From: Pycnococcus provasolii
Taxonomy: Eukaryota > Chlorophyta > Pseudoscourfieldiophyceae > Pseudoscourfieldiales
DNA length: 64,000 nt
NCBI GenBank assembly: GCA_049487715.1
Contig: CP150546.1
Coordinates: forward strand, 1 to 64,000
Reading direction: 5' to 3'
Of the stretch, positions 40,346-50,165 are shown in pieces; position 1 is the stretch's first letter, and every line of letters begins with the position of its first letter. The notes under the pieces are model-generated. The model was not told where the DNA came from. It saw nothing but the letters and a program-made list of their open reading frames with translations, and did no database searches. Made by a program: the position numbers and the translations under genes.

Positions 40346-41470
40346 ATGGCGCCATGCTTCCGCGTCGCCTTCTTCGCCAGCTGCGACGACAACTACATAC
40401 CCACCACAGCCGCCGCACTGCTCTCGTTCAGGCGCTTCTTCGGGGACGCGAGGCACGGGTACTTCATCGTCGGAAGCCACATATCCAACGCGAACGCTGA
40501 CCTGCTGCTCAAGCTCAACGTCACGTTCGTCGACGTATCCAACCTGTGCAAGGTGTTCGAGACACACAGAAACGCACGATGCACCAAGTACGTCAAGGAG
40601 TGCTTCTACATCGCCGCTGGGCCGTCCGTGTTCTACCAGAACACGGAGTACGACTTCTGCTTGAGCATCGACGGCGACGTCTTCTGCCAACGCGAGTTTG
40701 ACCTCGCGGGGCTGTGCAAGCCTGTGCGGCACGTCGGCATGCGCGGCGTGGGACCGCTGCGGCGCTGCTTCGAGGACCGCGCCGTGCGCTTCAAGGGCGA
40801 GTGCGACCATCGCGCGGAGCTCATCAGGCTCGGCTTTCCAGAAGAAACTGTCGACAGCCCGCAAACGCTCGAGTACAACACCGGCGTCATCATATGGAAC
40901 GTGCGTGGTCTTAACAGGTGGTGGTTCGAGCTGTGCGAGCGTGTCTTCGTGGGCCTCGACGGCGCTTTTGAGAGTGACCAGGATCTCATTTCGATGGCCG
41001 CCGCGCACCCAAGCGTAGAGGTGCACGAGTTTGACGAGTGCTACAACTTCAACTACTCGATGGACACCTACAAGGCGAACTGGAAGCTGTGGTACAACTT
41101 CTACTTTCGGAACAGGAACGTCGACGGCGTTTACATATCGCACTTCATCCGCGGAAAGCCGTGGATTCGTGGGAATGCCATTCTTCCCATGCAGCAGCAC
41201 CTCGTGAACCAGTGGCGTGCGCACATCAGGAGCTTGCCGCACGGCTTGGATAGCCGCTGGGAGGAGGCGCGCGCCGACTACGAAATCAAAGGTGGCATGC
41301 TAATTCAAGCGCTTATGCACGCACTCTTCATGTGGCACATGGTGAACCACGTCGTCGCCATTCCTAACTTGAAGTACACAACGCCCATATTCACGTACAG
41401 CGTGTACATCCTCACACTGACCAAGAGGTTGCACAGTGCATTATTCGCCATCGCACCCTCCTTATTGTGA
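40346..41470 (+). CDS. Glycosyltransferase, GT-A fold (GT8-like)
   Basis: 374 residues from the ATG at 40346; an earlier ATG at 40214 would add a Pro-rich segment. The N-terminus starts directly in a nucleotide-sugar binding fold (RVAFFASCDDNYIPTTAAAL), followed by a DxD metal site, SIDGDVFC with Asp109 and Asp111, and by EYNTGVIIWNVRGLNRWW and DQDLISMAA, all typical of GT8-like enzymes. VYISHFIRGKPWIRGN resembles the C-terminal His-Phe-x-Gly-x-x-KPW signature of this family. There is no signal peptide; a hydrophobic C-terminal segment might bind membranes. Donor and acceptor are unknown. It could contribute to surface or storage glycans. Confidence 0.78.
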   Translation: MAPCFRVAFFASCDDNYIPTTAAALLSFRRFFGDARHGYFIVGSHISNANADLLLKLNVTFVDVSNLCKVFETHRNARCTKYVKECFYIAAGPSVFYQNTEYDFCLSIDGDVFCQREFDLAGLCKPVRHVGMRGVGPLRRCFEDRAVRFKGECDHRAELIRLGFPEETVDSPQTLEYNTGVIIWNVRGLNRWWFELCERVFVGLDGAFESDQDLISMAAAHPSVEVHEFDECYNFNYSMDTYKANWKLWYNFYFRNRNVDGVYISHFIRGKPWIRGNAILPMQQHLVNQWRAHIRSLPHGLDSRWEEARADYEIKGGMLIQALMHALFMWHMVNHVVAIPNLKYTTPIFTYSVYILTLTKRLHSALFAIAPSLL

Positions 41471-41575
41471 TTGTTGTAAACTGTAATTGGCTGGAACGCC
41501 TACGAAAAATTTATTCTAAAACTAATTTCTTCAAAATCGTTACAGTCAGTTCGTCTTAAGGGCCGTCGATCTTTC

Positions 41576-42451
41576 TCACGGCCCTTTGAGTGGATATTCT
41601 GCGATGGTTCGCCAGCTCTTCATACTGGTATCTTTTGGGTCCGTTTCGTGCACCGAGATGCTCTCTGCGACGAATGCGCCGTCGTTGCCAAGGAGCGCTT
41701 CACCAAATTCGGTTGATATTGACGTCCGCATTTCCTCGCGTGCGTGCTCGGGCAGATGTCCGTAAACAAGGCTTAGGTGCGGCATGTATAAGTCGTTCGG
41801 TGTCTCCACGCGTCCAATGGACGCCATTTCCCTCGCCAAGGCTGCATTCGCGTTGACGAGCACGTCATTCTTCTCCGCAAGCAGGTACACGCATTGGAAG
41901 TAGCGCTCCCCCTTCGCCACGCTCTTGAACCGCACGGGTATACGCGGCGTTCTTGCAGCCACGCGTCGCGCCGCCGCAAGCACAGCATCCTGCCGCCCTT
42001 GCACTATTGCAAAGAGCGTCACGTGTGGTTCAAAGGGCAGCGTGCTGAGGTGGCGAGCCGACTTATCCACCACCTGGCGGTGTAGCAGTGCGGCGCGCGA
42101 CTCCTTGGGCGGGCCTATCCACACCGAGTAGCTGCGCATTGGCGGCGCCGTGTGCGTTCGTGAGCGCGCGCCGTTGAGCACCGCGAGCGCGGCGAGCGAC
42201 GTGCAGGCTAGTGCAAGCAGCGCGATGAGTCTTCCGACGAAGGACACTCGAAAGATGGGCGGAACAAAGGTTGACTGCGCGCCCCTGCGCATAAGGTGCG
42301 GCGGCGGTCGTGGCGTCGTCGTCGTCGTGGTACTCTTCGCGTGCGGAGGGGAAGTGAACGTGCGCTGCTTCACGTCCCTGTTCATCAGGCTCACGGAGAA
42401 GGTGGTGAGGAGGACTGGAGGAGAAGAAGGCGACCAGAAAGGGGGGGGCAT
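41576..42451 (-). CDS. Cyclic phosphodiesterase / LigT-like 2H phosphoesterase, membrane-anchored
   Basis: 291 residues from the ATG at 42451, with later ATGs at 42385 and 42292. Two His-x-Thr/Ser motifs of the 2H superfamily are present: His143 (EPHVTLF) and His225 (MPHLSLVYG), about 80 residues apart. Plant and yeast relatives (CPDase, Cpd1) open ADP-ribose 1'',2''-cyclic phosphate or RNA 2',3'-cyclic phosphates. The catalytic part begins MRSYSVWIGPPKES at residue 105. A hydrophobic helix at about residues 69-93 (FVGRLIALLALACTSLAALA) precedes it, so the enzyme is probably membrane-anchored or targeted, unusual for this soluble family. Confidence 0.8.
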   Translation of the reverse strand: MPPPFWSPSSPPVLLTTFSVSLMNRDVKQRTFTSPPHAKSTTTTTTPRPPPHLMRRGAQSTFVPPIFRVSFVGRLIALLALACTSLAALAVLNGARSRTHTAPPMRSYSVWIGPPKESRAALLHRQVVDKSARHLSTLPFEPHVTLFAIVQGRQDAVLAAARRVAARTPRIPVRFKSVAKGERYFQCVYLLAEKNDVLVNANAALAREMASIGRVETPNDLYMPHLSLVYGHLPEHAREEMRTSISTEFGEALLGNDGAFVAESISVHETDPKDTSMKSWRTIAEYPLKGP

Positions 42452-42652
42452 CGCAGGACCAAACCCCGAAAAATCGTACGACGTCCCGTTCTACGAAAGA
42501 AATCTACGAAGTTCTACGAGGGATCCCCGGAAGGCTGAACACAAGCAGCCTCGTCACAGGTATTGATAGGTGGCAGCTTGTAGTCACCAAGCGCCTTGTA
42601 AAGGTACCAGTGCAAACGCGATGCTGAGTGGCGCCATGGAGGGGCATGAAAG

Positions 42653-42723
42653 GTGAACGTGAATGGTGTAAACGGACGACGCAATGTAAAGACAATGTAA
42701 AGTACACTCCGTTACTGAATGAG
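42653..42723. repeat. Dispersed 3'-flank repeat, copy B
   Basis: It begins GTGAACGTGAATGGTGTAAA and ends CGTTACTGAATGAG, 17 bases from the stop codon of the TLC-domain gene. Its central part carries a short AATGTAAAGAC duplication compared with the other copies. Confidence 0.7.
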
Positions 42724-42740
42724 CGATCTTAGTTCTTATT

Positions 42741-43610
42741 TTAGTAGTCGTGGTCTTTCAGCGACTTGGAATTCGCACTCACGCCCTTGGTGAAGCCGAA
42801 CAGGTCGAGCGCCTTCCTCACCATCAGCGTCAGCCAGTAAGAGTTGAGAACGAGCAGGATCGTCGATATGGCAATAGCCGCCTGCAGCGTGTCTCTCGGA
42901 ATGCCGTGCTGCTTTTGGTACGCGTCATCCCACAGCGCACGGACGGGCGCGTCGGGCTGAAGGAGGACCGTGTACGACTGCCACGCCTGTACGCCAACAC
43001 GGAAGATGACAAAGCCTACCATGATGGCAAGTCCCGTCGCCTTGGCAGACCAGTGCTCGCCCAAGCCAGCCTTGCGTAGCATCCAAAGCAAGTTCAGTAG
43101 AGGCGTCGTGATCTCCGTGCCAAGCATGAGGCTCGTGAGGCTGCTAAACGACCACTCCCAGCCACGCGTGTTGACCTGGTTGAGGTACGCAAGCATGCAA
43201 ACCGCGGTGACGACGTGGTGCGTCATCATGTCAGCCGTCGCCTTGTACTTGGGACAGGTGAGCACACACCTCACCTCGTTCAGCGTGTCGTACAGCATGT
43301 AGCCGAGCGAGACTAAGATTGTGCTCTTCATAGACTCGCACGAGCCGTGCCACGGATTTGTCCACAACCTTTCCTCGAAAAAAGCCGCGTAGCTCAGGTA
43401 CGCCATGCCAACAGCGTGCACAAACGCGGGCACGCGCGTCGCCCAACCTGCCCGATCCTTGCGAGACATCTGTCTGTAGAAGGGGAAGCACGCGCTGCTG
43501 AGCGCTCCTCCGAGCGGGTTGAGCAGCGCAAAGAATCCAACGGAGAGCGCGATGAGCTGTGCGGCCGTGAACGGCTGCGTCAGTTGCTGGAAAGCGAGGC
43601 GCGGCGACAT
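42741..43610 (-). CDS. TLC-domain multi-pass membrane protein
   Basis: 289 residues from the ATG at 43610. Seven or so hydrophobic helices are visible. The TLC-type core includes a TADMMTHHVVTAVCMLAYL segment with the paired His seen in TRAM/LAG1/CLN8 proteins, preceded by SLGYMLYDTLNEV and followed by MLGTEITTPLLNLLWMLRK. These features fit the TMEM56/CLN8-like branch, thought to sense or move lipids, rather than the Lag1 ceramide synthases, which have a longer motif. The C-terminus (KSLKDHDY) is polar. It is probably in the ER. Exact function unknown. Confidence 0.75.
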   Translation of the reverse strand: MSPRLAFQQLTQPFTAAQLIALSVGFFALLNPLGGALSSACFPFYRQMSRKDRAGWATRVPAFVHAVGMAYLSYAAFFEERLWTNPWHGSCESMKSTILVSLGYMLYDTLNEVRCVLTCPKYKATADMMTHHVVTAVCMLAYLNQVNTRGWEWSFSSLTSLMLGTEITTPLLNLLWMLRKAGLGEHWSAKATGLAIMVGFVIFRVGVQAWQSYTVLLQPDAPVRALWDDAYQKQHGIPRDTLQAAIAISTILLVLNSYWLTLMVRKALDLFGFTKGVSANSKSLKDHDY

Positions 43611-43907
43611 CTTGCGCGTGTTGTTTGGACGTGCTGCTGCTCCTCCTCGGAGGGCGGTCGACGGGGAACGGGGAGGGGGAAAGGACGGGGAAGAGGAAGA
43701 GGAAGCAAATCCCTCCCTCTCAGATTTCCTGGGGGACTTCTTCAAGGCTGGCTCGCCGGACCAAGGCAGGGATTTATTTTATTCGGGTTTTGATTTTTAC
43801 CGCATCCATAGACTACGTAAGGACTATGTATGCTCACGTTAATTTTATCATAGTTATAGGAAACAAATATGTGTGAAAGAAAAATATGAAAGGGAAGGAG
43901 AGAGAGC

Positions 43908-45452
43908 TCACGGATCCTCGCTGTTATCGGCAGCACGCAGGTCGCCGAAGCTCAGCACGGACGGGATGTGCCGAATCCGGCACGACGTGAATCCAACGTT
44001 GCCAAACAGCCAGTCAATCACGGACAGGTACTTCGAGCGAAACACGTCGCGTTCCGCGCTGTAGCATCCCATGATAACCGCAGTGGACAAGCTGAACAAC
44101 GCCACGTCCAGACGGTAACGGCGCCACAAGTCCCCGCGCACGTAGCCCCACGAGTTCAGGCACATCGCGTAGCTCTCGACGGCGCGGCTCGCGCAGTACA
44201 GCGCAAGCTCCGAGCGCCGGCTCGGCTTTTCGAGCAACGTCGCGAGTCCCGCGAGCGTTCCTGGACCAGCGGCAATAGCGGCACCAATGAATACTGGGGA
44301 CGTTCGGGTCGTCCCGGCAACACGACGACGAGGCAGGAGCGGCATGATTGCGTCAACGCCAACCCAAGCGAGCGCACAGTAACTCGCCAAAAATAGCGAG
44401 GATCGGCCGACACCCTGCAGCATCTTGCTCACGAGTGGCAACACGCGCCGCGTCATCAACCGTTTGCGGTGCACCAGCACGAAAGGCACGAGGTAAACGG
44501 GCAGGTAGACTGGAATTGCGCGTGGAACGCCAGCTTGCAGAAATTTCACGAAGTGCATAAGGCTTCCTTGTCCTCTTGGTCGGTAGATGGTCTGCGGGAC
44601 GACGTGAGGAGTCGACGCCGCGACGGTACCTGCCGCAGCCATTGCATCGAGCGGTGCAAAGGGCACGTCGCCGCCTCGTGCGAGCGCCGTCGCGTTTCGC
44701 TTCATCAGCTCGGTGACTGCATCGACGACGTGGCGGGGCTTGCCGACGTGCCTGTCGAGGAATGCGATGTACGAGCGAGGCAGCGTGTTCGGTGCGAGGA
44801 AGTACGAGTACAGGATCTGCGCCGAAGAAAGCGACATGATGGCCGTTTCGCAGTGAGGAAATCGGCGCACGGTGGTAACGGCGCGCGCCCACGGCGTGTC
44901 CATCTTGTCGAGAACGCGGCCAACGAGAAGCGCGGCACGCAGCGAGATGTACACGCTGAGTCCCGTCCACGGCTGCTTCCCGGCAATGAGAAGAGTTGGT
45001 CCCGCGAGCAGTCCTGCGAGCATTGCGCGTCCTCGCGCGTTCTTGACACGGTCTGGCGCATACTTGCCGAGCTGTTCGTCCGTTCCAGTGTAGACACCAG
45101 CGAAAGCCGCGGTGAACGCCGCGAATCGGAGCGCGGCTGTGACCGCGTCCGCAATTTCGCGCCTTCTCGATGGTCCAGCCTTCGACTTTGCAATGTGCCT
45201 TGCGATGGATACGGCTGACAGTCCCCCTCTGAGCGCAAGTCCGACGAGTCCCGCGCGCAATGCAGAGACAGCGACTCGTTCGAATGCTCGCGCGGAGTCT
45301 TGGCGTGACGAGGAGAATGAGGGCGAGTCGAGCGACGACGACGACGAGGAGGAGGAGGAGGAGGAGGAGGAGGATCGCGCGTGCTTCGTCGTGAGCCGAG
45401 GCGAGCCGTTCCCGAGCACGGGTGCGGGTGCGTCAACGAGGTGCTCCGCCAT
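43908..45452 (-). CDS. TMEM135-like multi-pass membrane protein
   Basis: 514 residues from the ATG at 45452. A Ser-rich N-terminus (a run of about 14 serines from GAG/GAC repeats near 45335-45375) precedes at least six hydrophobic segments. The pattern of small-residue helices (ALRFAAFTAAFAGVYTG, RAMLAGLLAGPTLLI), the segment CETAIMSLSSAQILYSYFLA, and FLQAGVPRAIPVYLPVYLVP recall TMEM135 and its fungal and algal relatives, which act in peroxisomes and mitochondria in fat metabolism. This is a family-level guess from layout; no catalytic motif is present. The gene shares a 389-base promoter region with plastid SecY. Confidence 0.6.
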   Translation of the reverse strand: MAEHLVDAPAPVLGNGSPRLTTKHARSSSSSSSSSSSSSSLDSPSFSSSRQDSARAFERVAVSALRAGLVGLALRGGLSAVSIARHIAKSKAGPSRRREIADAVTAALRFAAFTAAFAGVYTGTDEQLGKYAPDRVKNARGRAMLAGLLAGPTLLIAGKQPWTGLSVYISLRAALLVGRVLDKMDTPWARAVTTVRRFPHCETAIMSLSSAQILYSYFLAPNTLPRSYIAFLDRHVGKPRHVVDAVTELMKRNATALARGGDVPFAPLDAMAAAGTVAASTPHVVPQTIYRPRGQGSLMHFVKFLQAGVPRAIPVYLPVYLVPFVLVHRKRLMTRRVLPLVSKMLQGVGRSSLFLASYCALAWVGVDAIMPLLPRRRVAGTTRTSPVFIGAAIAAGPGTLAGLATLLEKPSRRSELALYCASRAVESYAMCLNSWGYVRGDLWRRYRLDVALFSLSTAVIMGCYSAERDVFRSKYLSVIDWLFGNVGFTSCRIRHIPSVLSFGDLRAADNSEDP

Positions 45453-45841
45453 TGTGCACAGTGCAAGTGTTGCAAGGGGGGCGAGGCCGAGAGGGGGAGA
45501 GCGAAGCACAGCGAGAGCGAACGTGGGGTGGACAGGACATCGGGAAGGGAAGGGAAGGGGCTTTGAAACGACGTGCGACGAAGGGAAGGAAGGGCGAGGC
45601 GAAGGGGAGAGAAATACCTGAGATAAATCTGATACGCAGTAGGGGATACGCCTTACGTAAAACCCCAATTGGCGCGTCGAGTTCGGGGTTCGGTTGTCTT
45701 ATCCGCATGATTTCCCTCTGCTCTTCTGTGGTGGAATCTCCCTCCCTCCTCCTCGTCCTCTTCCGCCTCCCCCCGGGTCCCGCCGCAACCCACCACCACA
45801 CGCAACGCCGGCAACAGGTGTCACCACAACACAACAACACG
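45453..45841. promoter_or_regulatory. Bidirectional promoter region, TMEM135-like and SecY genes
   Basis: 389 bases separate the divergent starts. GTAAAACCCCAATTGG near 45657 recalls, but does not match, the telobox-like sites. No gene seen. Confidence 0.45.
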
Positions 45842-47410
45842 ATGAACACGGCCGCGGCACGAACGCTCAAGACGCGCAACTACGCACTCGCACACAGCAA
45901 GGCAGCGAGGCGGTGCCCTGGCAGCAAACTCACCCACACAATACGACGACAAACGGACACGGCGACGTGTGCGCACAACAGACAAAACACGCACGCGTCG
46001 GCAGCAGCACCGTCAGCAGCAACCCACCGTCAGACTCAGCAGCCAAAGAGACTTGACGTGTGCACGCACGCATACAGAAGGGGGGGCAGAGGACAAGACG
46101 CGGAGAACGGAGGAAGTCTCGCGCAGTTCTTCGAGGGAGAACTGCCGGGCAAGATCGGAACGCTGCTCCTGCTACTCGTCGTCGCAAGAGCGGGCGTTTA
46201 CATACCCATACCTGGCGTCGACAGGGATGCGTACCAGGCAGCCATGGAAGGACAGGCGCTCTTCGGGTACGTCGACAGCCTGTCGGGAGGAAGTCTCTCC
46301 AAGCTGGGAATCTTTAGCCTTGGGATCATACCGTACATCAACGCAAGCATCGTGTTCCAGCTGCTCACGAGCGCTTTCCCAGGGCTCAAGAAGCTGCAGC
46401 GCGAGGAGGGCGAGGCTGGACGCAGGAAATTCAACCAATACATGAGGCTCACGGCGCTTGCATTTTCGCTCGCGCAGGCACTCGGACAGTGCCTGTACGT
46501 GCGCGACTTTGTCATCGACGGATTTAGCGTGCCATGGCTCACGTCGTCCGTGCTCGCGCTCTCCGCCGGTTCCATGGTGGTCATGTACATTGGCGAGGTG
46601 ATATCTGAGCTGAAACTTGGGAATGGGACGAGTCTGCTCATCTTCGTGAACATCGTGTCGAGCCTACCGTCGAGCGTTGGCCAGTCCATCTTCCTTGCAA
46701 ACCAGGCGGATGCCAGCGGTCCCGGAGCATCCACCACGCTCGCGGTTCTCGCCGGCGCCTTCTTCCTCACCAGCCTTGGCATCGTGTACGTGCAGGAGGC
46801 GGAGCGAAAGATCCCGCTCAACTACGCGCAGCGCTTCCGAGGAATCGACAACGCCGGTCGCGGAGGCCGAGGAATCGGGTCGAGCAGCTACCTGCCATTC
46901 AAGGTGAACAGCGCTGGCGTGATGCCGATCATCTTTTCGTCGAGCTTGCTCAGCCTTCCCGGGGTGGTGGCGCGCTTTAGCGGGAGCGAGCTTGCGGCAA
47001 ATGCCGCCAGGGCGGTTTACCCCGGCGGGCCGGCATACCTGCCAGTGAGCGTCGGCCTGATTGTGTTCTTCAACTACTTCTACACTTTCCTGCAGTTGGA
47101 GCCGACGGACGTTGCCGACCAGCTCAAGCGTGGCGGTGCGTCGATTCCGGGCGTTCGACCTGGTACCGCGACAGCTTCGTACATCACCACCAGTCTCGAA
47201 CGCATGTCATTCTTGGGAAGCGTGTTCCTCGGACTTCTCGCGACGACGCCCGCTATCGTTGAGGGGTTGACAGATGTGCAAGCGTTCCGCGGCTTTGCGG
47301 GAACGAGCTTGCTCATCCTTGTTGGTGTGGCAACCGACTCGGCAAGACGCGTTCGAAGCGAGCTGCTGCTTCAGTCGTACAGCAAGAGCGGCGATGAGCT
47401 GTACAAGTAG
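45842..47410 (+). CDS. SCY1: Plastid protein translocase subunit SecY
   Basis: 522 residues from the ATG at 45842. The first 90 residues are rich in Arg, Thr, Ala and His with few acids, a transit peptide. Then the SecY core: GTLLLLLVVARAGVYIPIPG (helix 1), the plug region, SLGIIPYINASIVFQLLTS, EAGRRKFNQYMRLTA, GNGTSLLIFVNIVSSLPSS (helix 5), YLPFKVNSAGVMPIIFSSS (helix 7) and LKRGGASIPGVRPGTATASY, the loop that contacts SecA or ribosome. Ten membrane helices are expected. With cpSecA and cpSecE it inserts and exports thylakoid proteins. Two SecY forms exist in plants; similarity to thylakoid SCY1 is assumed, so the symbol is tentative. Confidence 0.93.
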   Translation: MNTAAARTLKTRNYALAHSKAARRCPGSKLTHTIRRQTDTATCAHNRQNTHASAAAPSAATHRQTQQPKRLDVCTHAYRRGGRGQDAENGGSLAQFFEGELPGKIGTLLLLLVVARAGVYIPIPGVDRDAYQAAMEGQALFGYVDSLSGGSLSKLGIFSLGIIPYINASIVFQLLTSAFPGLKKLQREEGEAGRRKFNQYMRLTALAFSLAQALGQCLYVRDFVIDGFSVPWLTSSVLALSAGSMVVMYIGEVISELKLGNGTSLLIFVNIVSSLPSSVGQSIFLANQADASGPGASTTLAVLAGAFFLTSLGIVYVQEAERKIPLNYAQRFRGIDNAGRGGRGIGSSSYLPFKVNSAGVMPIIFSSSLLSLPGVVARFSGSELAANAARAVYPGGPAYLPVSVGLIVFFNYFYTFLQLEPTDVADQLKRGGASIPGVRPGTATASYITTSLERMSFLGSVFLGLLATTPAIVEGLTDVQAFRGFAGTSLLILVGVATDSARRVRSELLLQSYSKSGDELYK

Positions 47411-47834
47411 AGGAGCAGCTGCAGAGTCAAAGTTTGAGGGATGAGAGTGAGAAGATTAACGAATATTTGTGTGACTTGGGGTTTTGTGTAAACGTGTCCG
47501 CTTTTATCTATACAACACAACCGAGCGCCGCGTAATTATGACCACAGACCACCTCGTCTCCTCTTGTTGTATGTAGCCAAGCCCACGCTCTCGCACGTCC
47601 GAGGAAGCGCGCCGCACAACGTCTGCGCCGGCGCGCGCACGAACGCGCTGAGGGCGTCGGCGATGAAGTACCCTGTCTTGTACCCCCTGGAACGCTTGCA
47701 AAAAGCAAGTGGGGATCCAGCATTGTGTGCGGAACAACCCCAACCCCGGCGAGCAGCTGCTGTGGAATTGCATCTTGTGGCTCCCCTCCGTTCCCATTTC
47801 ACTCCCATTTCACTCCCTCTCCCCCCGACGAGCC
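47411..47834. other. Intergenic region, possible decayed minus-strand exon
   Basis: Minus-strand bases 47696-47536 read GYKTGYFIADALSAFV, then PAQTLCGALPRTCESVGLAT, and stop, directly after a CGTTCCAG that looks like an acceptor. No upstream exon is recognised. It may be a chance frame. Confidence 0.25.
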
Positions 47835-49472
47835 ATGCCGTGCGCCAACTACAAGTACAAGAAGGCTGGGGCGAGTTGCACCGCTGTGGCGCGTAAACGA
47901 CACGCCGGAACGCGCGCGGCGTATTCGACGTCGTCATCAAGAACGACCACCACACAGGACGCCGCGCAAACTGTGGAGCGGCTCGAGGAACTCTCCGCGC
48001 TCGGGCAGGACCTCATCGCCACGGCGGTGCGTGCGGGACCGCGCGCGGCGTTTCGAACGGCACAGGCGATCGAGGCAGCCATCAGCGTCGGAACCGAGCT
48101 GAGCGCTGAAGTGGGAACGCGCGCTGCGCAGAGCCCAGCTGCCGCCGCGGATGCCGCCGCGGCGTTCGCGCTGCTGCCATCACCACCCAACGTGCTGAGG
48201 CGACTCTGCGAAAAACTCGGTGCTACGTACATAAAGCTTGGGCAGTTCGTCGCCTCCGCGCCGACAATATTTCCTCCCGAGTATGTCGAGGAGTTCCAGA
48301 AGTGCCTCGACCAGGCACCGCCCGTGCCTTTTGAGGAGGTGCGACGCATCGTCGAGCAGGAGACGGGCGCCCCGCTCACCACGACGTTTACGCAGTTCGA
48401 CGAGACGCCCATCGCCAGCGCATCCGTCGCAGTCGTGCACCGCGCCGTGCTTCGGAGCAGCGGCCGCGAGGTGGCGGTGAAGGTGCTGAGGCCGGGCATC
48501 GGGGACACGCTCAGCGTTGACCTCGACTTCATCACGTCCGCCGCGCGGATACTCCAGTTCCTGCAGCCGGAGCTAAAGCGGCTAAGCCTCGCGGACATCG
48601 CGGCGGACATTCAGACGTCCATGCTCGAGGAGGTGGACCTGCGCAAGGAGCTCGTGAACCTCAAGGCGTTCCGCGCGTACGTGGAGGCGAGCGGCGTCAT
48701 TGGCGTGACGGCACCCGTTCCATTCGAGCAGTACTGCAGCGAGCGCGTGATGGTGATGGAGTACCTGCGTGGCGTGCCTCTGACGGACCTCGATGCGATA
48801 CGTGACATCACCGCATCCGTGCGAGGTTCCAACACGTCTGCGCGCGATCCGGAGGAGGTGTTGATCAACGCGCTGAACGCGTGGCTGGGCTCCGTCTTCC
48901 TTGCCGAAAGTTTCCACGCGGATGTGCACGCAGGAAACCTGCTCGCGCTGCCTAATGGCGACGTCGCCTTCATCGATTTTGGAATCGTCGGACGTGTCGC
49001 GCCAACGACGTGGGGTGCGCTCCGCGACCTGTTCTCATCGATGGGCGCCAAAGTGTCGACGGCTGACCCAAGTCGGCCGAGTACCGCGATCGACTACGAG
49101 GCAATGGCGATGTCGCTCGTGGCGATTGGCGCGACAGACGACAAGGTGGCAGCAAGTGTGGATATCAGCGCGTTCGCGCGCGACTTGCAGGAGCTGTTTT
49201 CGTCCATCGACGACCTCGAGCCGTCCGTGACGGTGGTTCGTGACTCCGCGGGTGCATCCACTGCTGCCGCCGCGAGCTTAAGCGTGGACGAGGCGGCGCT
49301 GAATCGTGCCGTGGGTAACCTCGCGAGCACGGGTGATAAGTACGGCCTTAAGTTCCCGCGCGAATTCGGCTTGCTTGTGAAGCAGGCATTATACTTTGAC
49401 CGCTACACGCGCATCTTAGCCCCAGGCCTTGAGGTTGGCGCCGACCCGCGTATTAATTTGGCGGATCGGTGA
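47835..49472 (+). CDS. ABC1K/UbiB-type atypical kinase
   Basis: 545 residues from the ATG at 47835. The N-terminal 40 residues are basic and Ser/Thr-rich and look like an organelle presequence. The ABC1 signature includes LGATYIKLGQFVASAPTIFP near residue 130 (KxGQ motif). Then come ASASVAVVHRAVL in place of the usual Ala-rich loop, VAVKVLRPGI with the nucleotide-binding Lys216, MLEEVDLRKELVN (ExD motif), FHADVHAGNLLAL (catalytic loop) and FIDFGIVGRV (DFG). Family members regulate ubiquinone and plastoquinone or tocopherol metabolism in mitochondria and plastoglobules. Which ABC1K subgroup this is cannot be told. A later Ala-rich insert is present near residues 475-500. Confidence 0.9.
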   Translation: MPCANYKYKKAGASCTAVARKRHAGTRAAYSTSSSRTTTTQDAAQTVERLEELSALGQDLIATAVRAGPRAAFRTAQAIEAAISVGTELSAEVGTRAAQSPAAAADAAAAFALLPSPPNVLRRLCEKLGATYIKLGQFVASAPTIFPPEYVEEFQKCLDQAPPVPFEEVRRIVEQETGAPLTTTFTQFDETPIASASVAVVHRAVLRSSGREVAVKVLRPGIGDTLSVDLDFITSAARILQFLQPELKRLSLADIAADIQTSMLEEVDLRKELVNLKAFRAYVEASGVIGVTAPVPFEQYCSERVMVMEYLRGVPLTDLDAIRDITASVRGSNTSARDPEEVLINALNAWLGSVFLAESFHADVHAGNLLALPNGDVAFIDFGIVGRVAPTTWGALRDLFSSMGAKVSTADPSRPSTAIDYEAMAMSLVAIGATDDKVAASVDISAFARDLQELFSSIDDLEPSVTVVRDSAGASTAAAASLSVDEAALNRAVGNLASTGDKYGLKFPREFGLLVKQALYFDRYTRILAPGLEVGADPRINLADR

Positions 49473-50165
49473 AGCGTGCGGCTTGGCTTTTTTTTTCCCT
49501 TTTGTAACGTCAATCGTCTTCTTGATTTTTTTTTCTGCGGGAGGTATCATCACGAGAAGGTTGTGCGCGCGTTGTCGCACCGCGTGCGCGGTCGACGCCT
49601 TCCGATGACATGTCGTGCACGCCGACACTTAAAGATAAAGTTAAAGTTAGGTGGTAGCTTAAAAATCACACAGTCGTGATTTTAGTCGGCACGATGAGTC
49701 GATAACTTTACCAAACCGGAAACGTCGGAAGAGTGACGAACCAGTGACACCCTGGTAGACCGTAGACCAAACTCCACCTTGCCACGATGGTATTTCCTTT
49801 CTCCGAGGCTCCGACCAGCGAACTGAAGAGGTGAACTAACGCGAGAGTCGAGGAGGGAAAACGCAAACCATACACCAGGCATAACAGCAGTGGTTGGGGG
49901 AGAAGGTGTGACTTGTACAAGGGTGGGCCAAAAAGAGGGAAAACAGAAGGGAAGAGTTTAGTACTACCCGGGTACTTCAATCGACCGTTGTACTGCACTG
50001 CACGGCACTGCAGGATGCACCCGGTGATCAAGGTGCACTTTAGGGGCCAGCCGTTCCCCTTCCCTTCCGCCTTCCCCGTTGACCGCCCGTCTCATCCCCT
50101 CCCGGCCTCGCCCCAACACAACTCCTTTACGCCCCGCCCCACCCAACAGGACGATACGGGGGGGC
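49473..50165. other. Intergenic region, no gene supported
   Basis: 693 bases between two plus-strand genes. Open frames on either strand lack ATG starts or conserved motifs. A pyrimidine-rich tract (50055-50150) just upstream of 50166 fits a 5' leader. Confidence 0.5.

Noticed and set aside
40340-41242. 300-codon minus-strand frame opposite the glycosyltransferase
   Set aside because: Antisense shadow of conserved GT motifs.
47709-47834. Earlier in-frame start for the ABC1K kinase
   Set aside because: The upstream codons encode a Leu/Pro/Ser stretch without a convincing targeting pattern, and the ATG at 47835 has the better context and a basic presequence.
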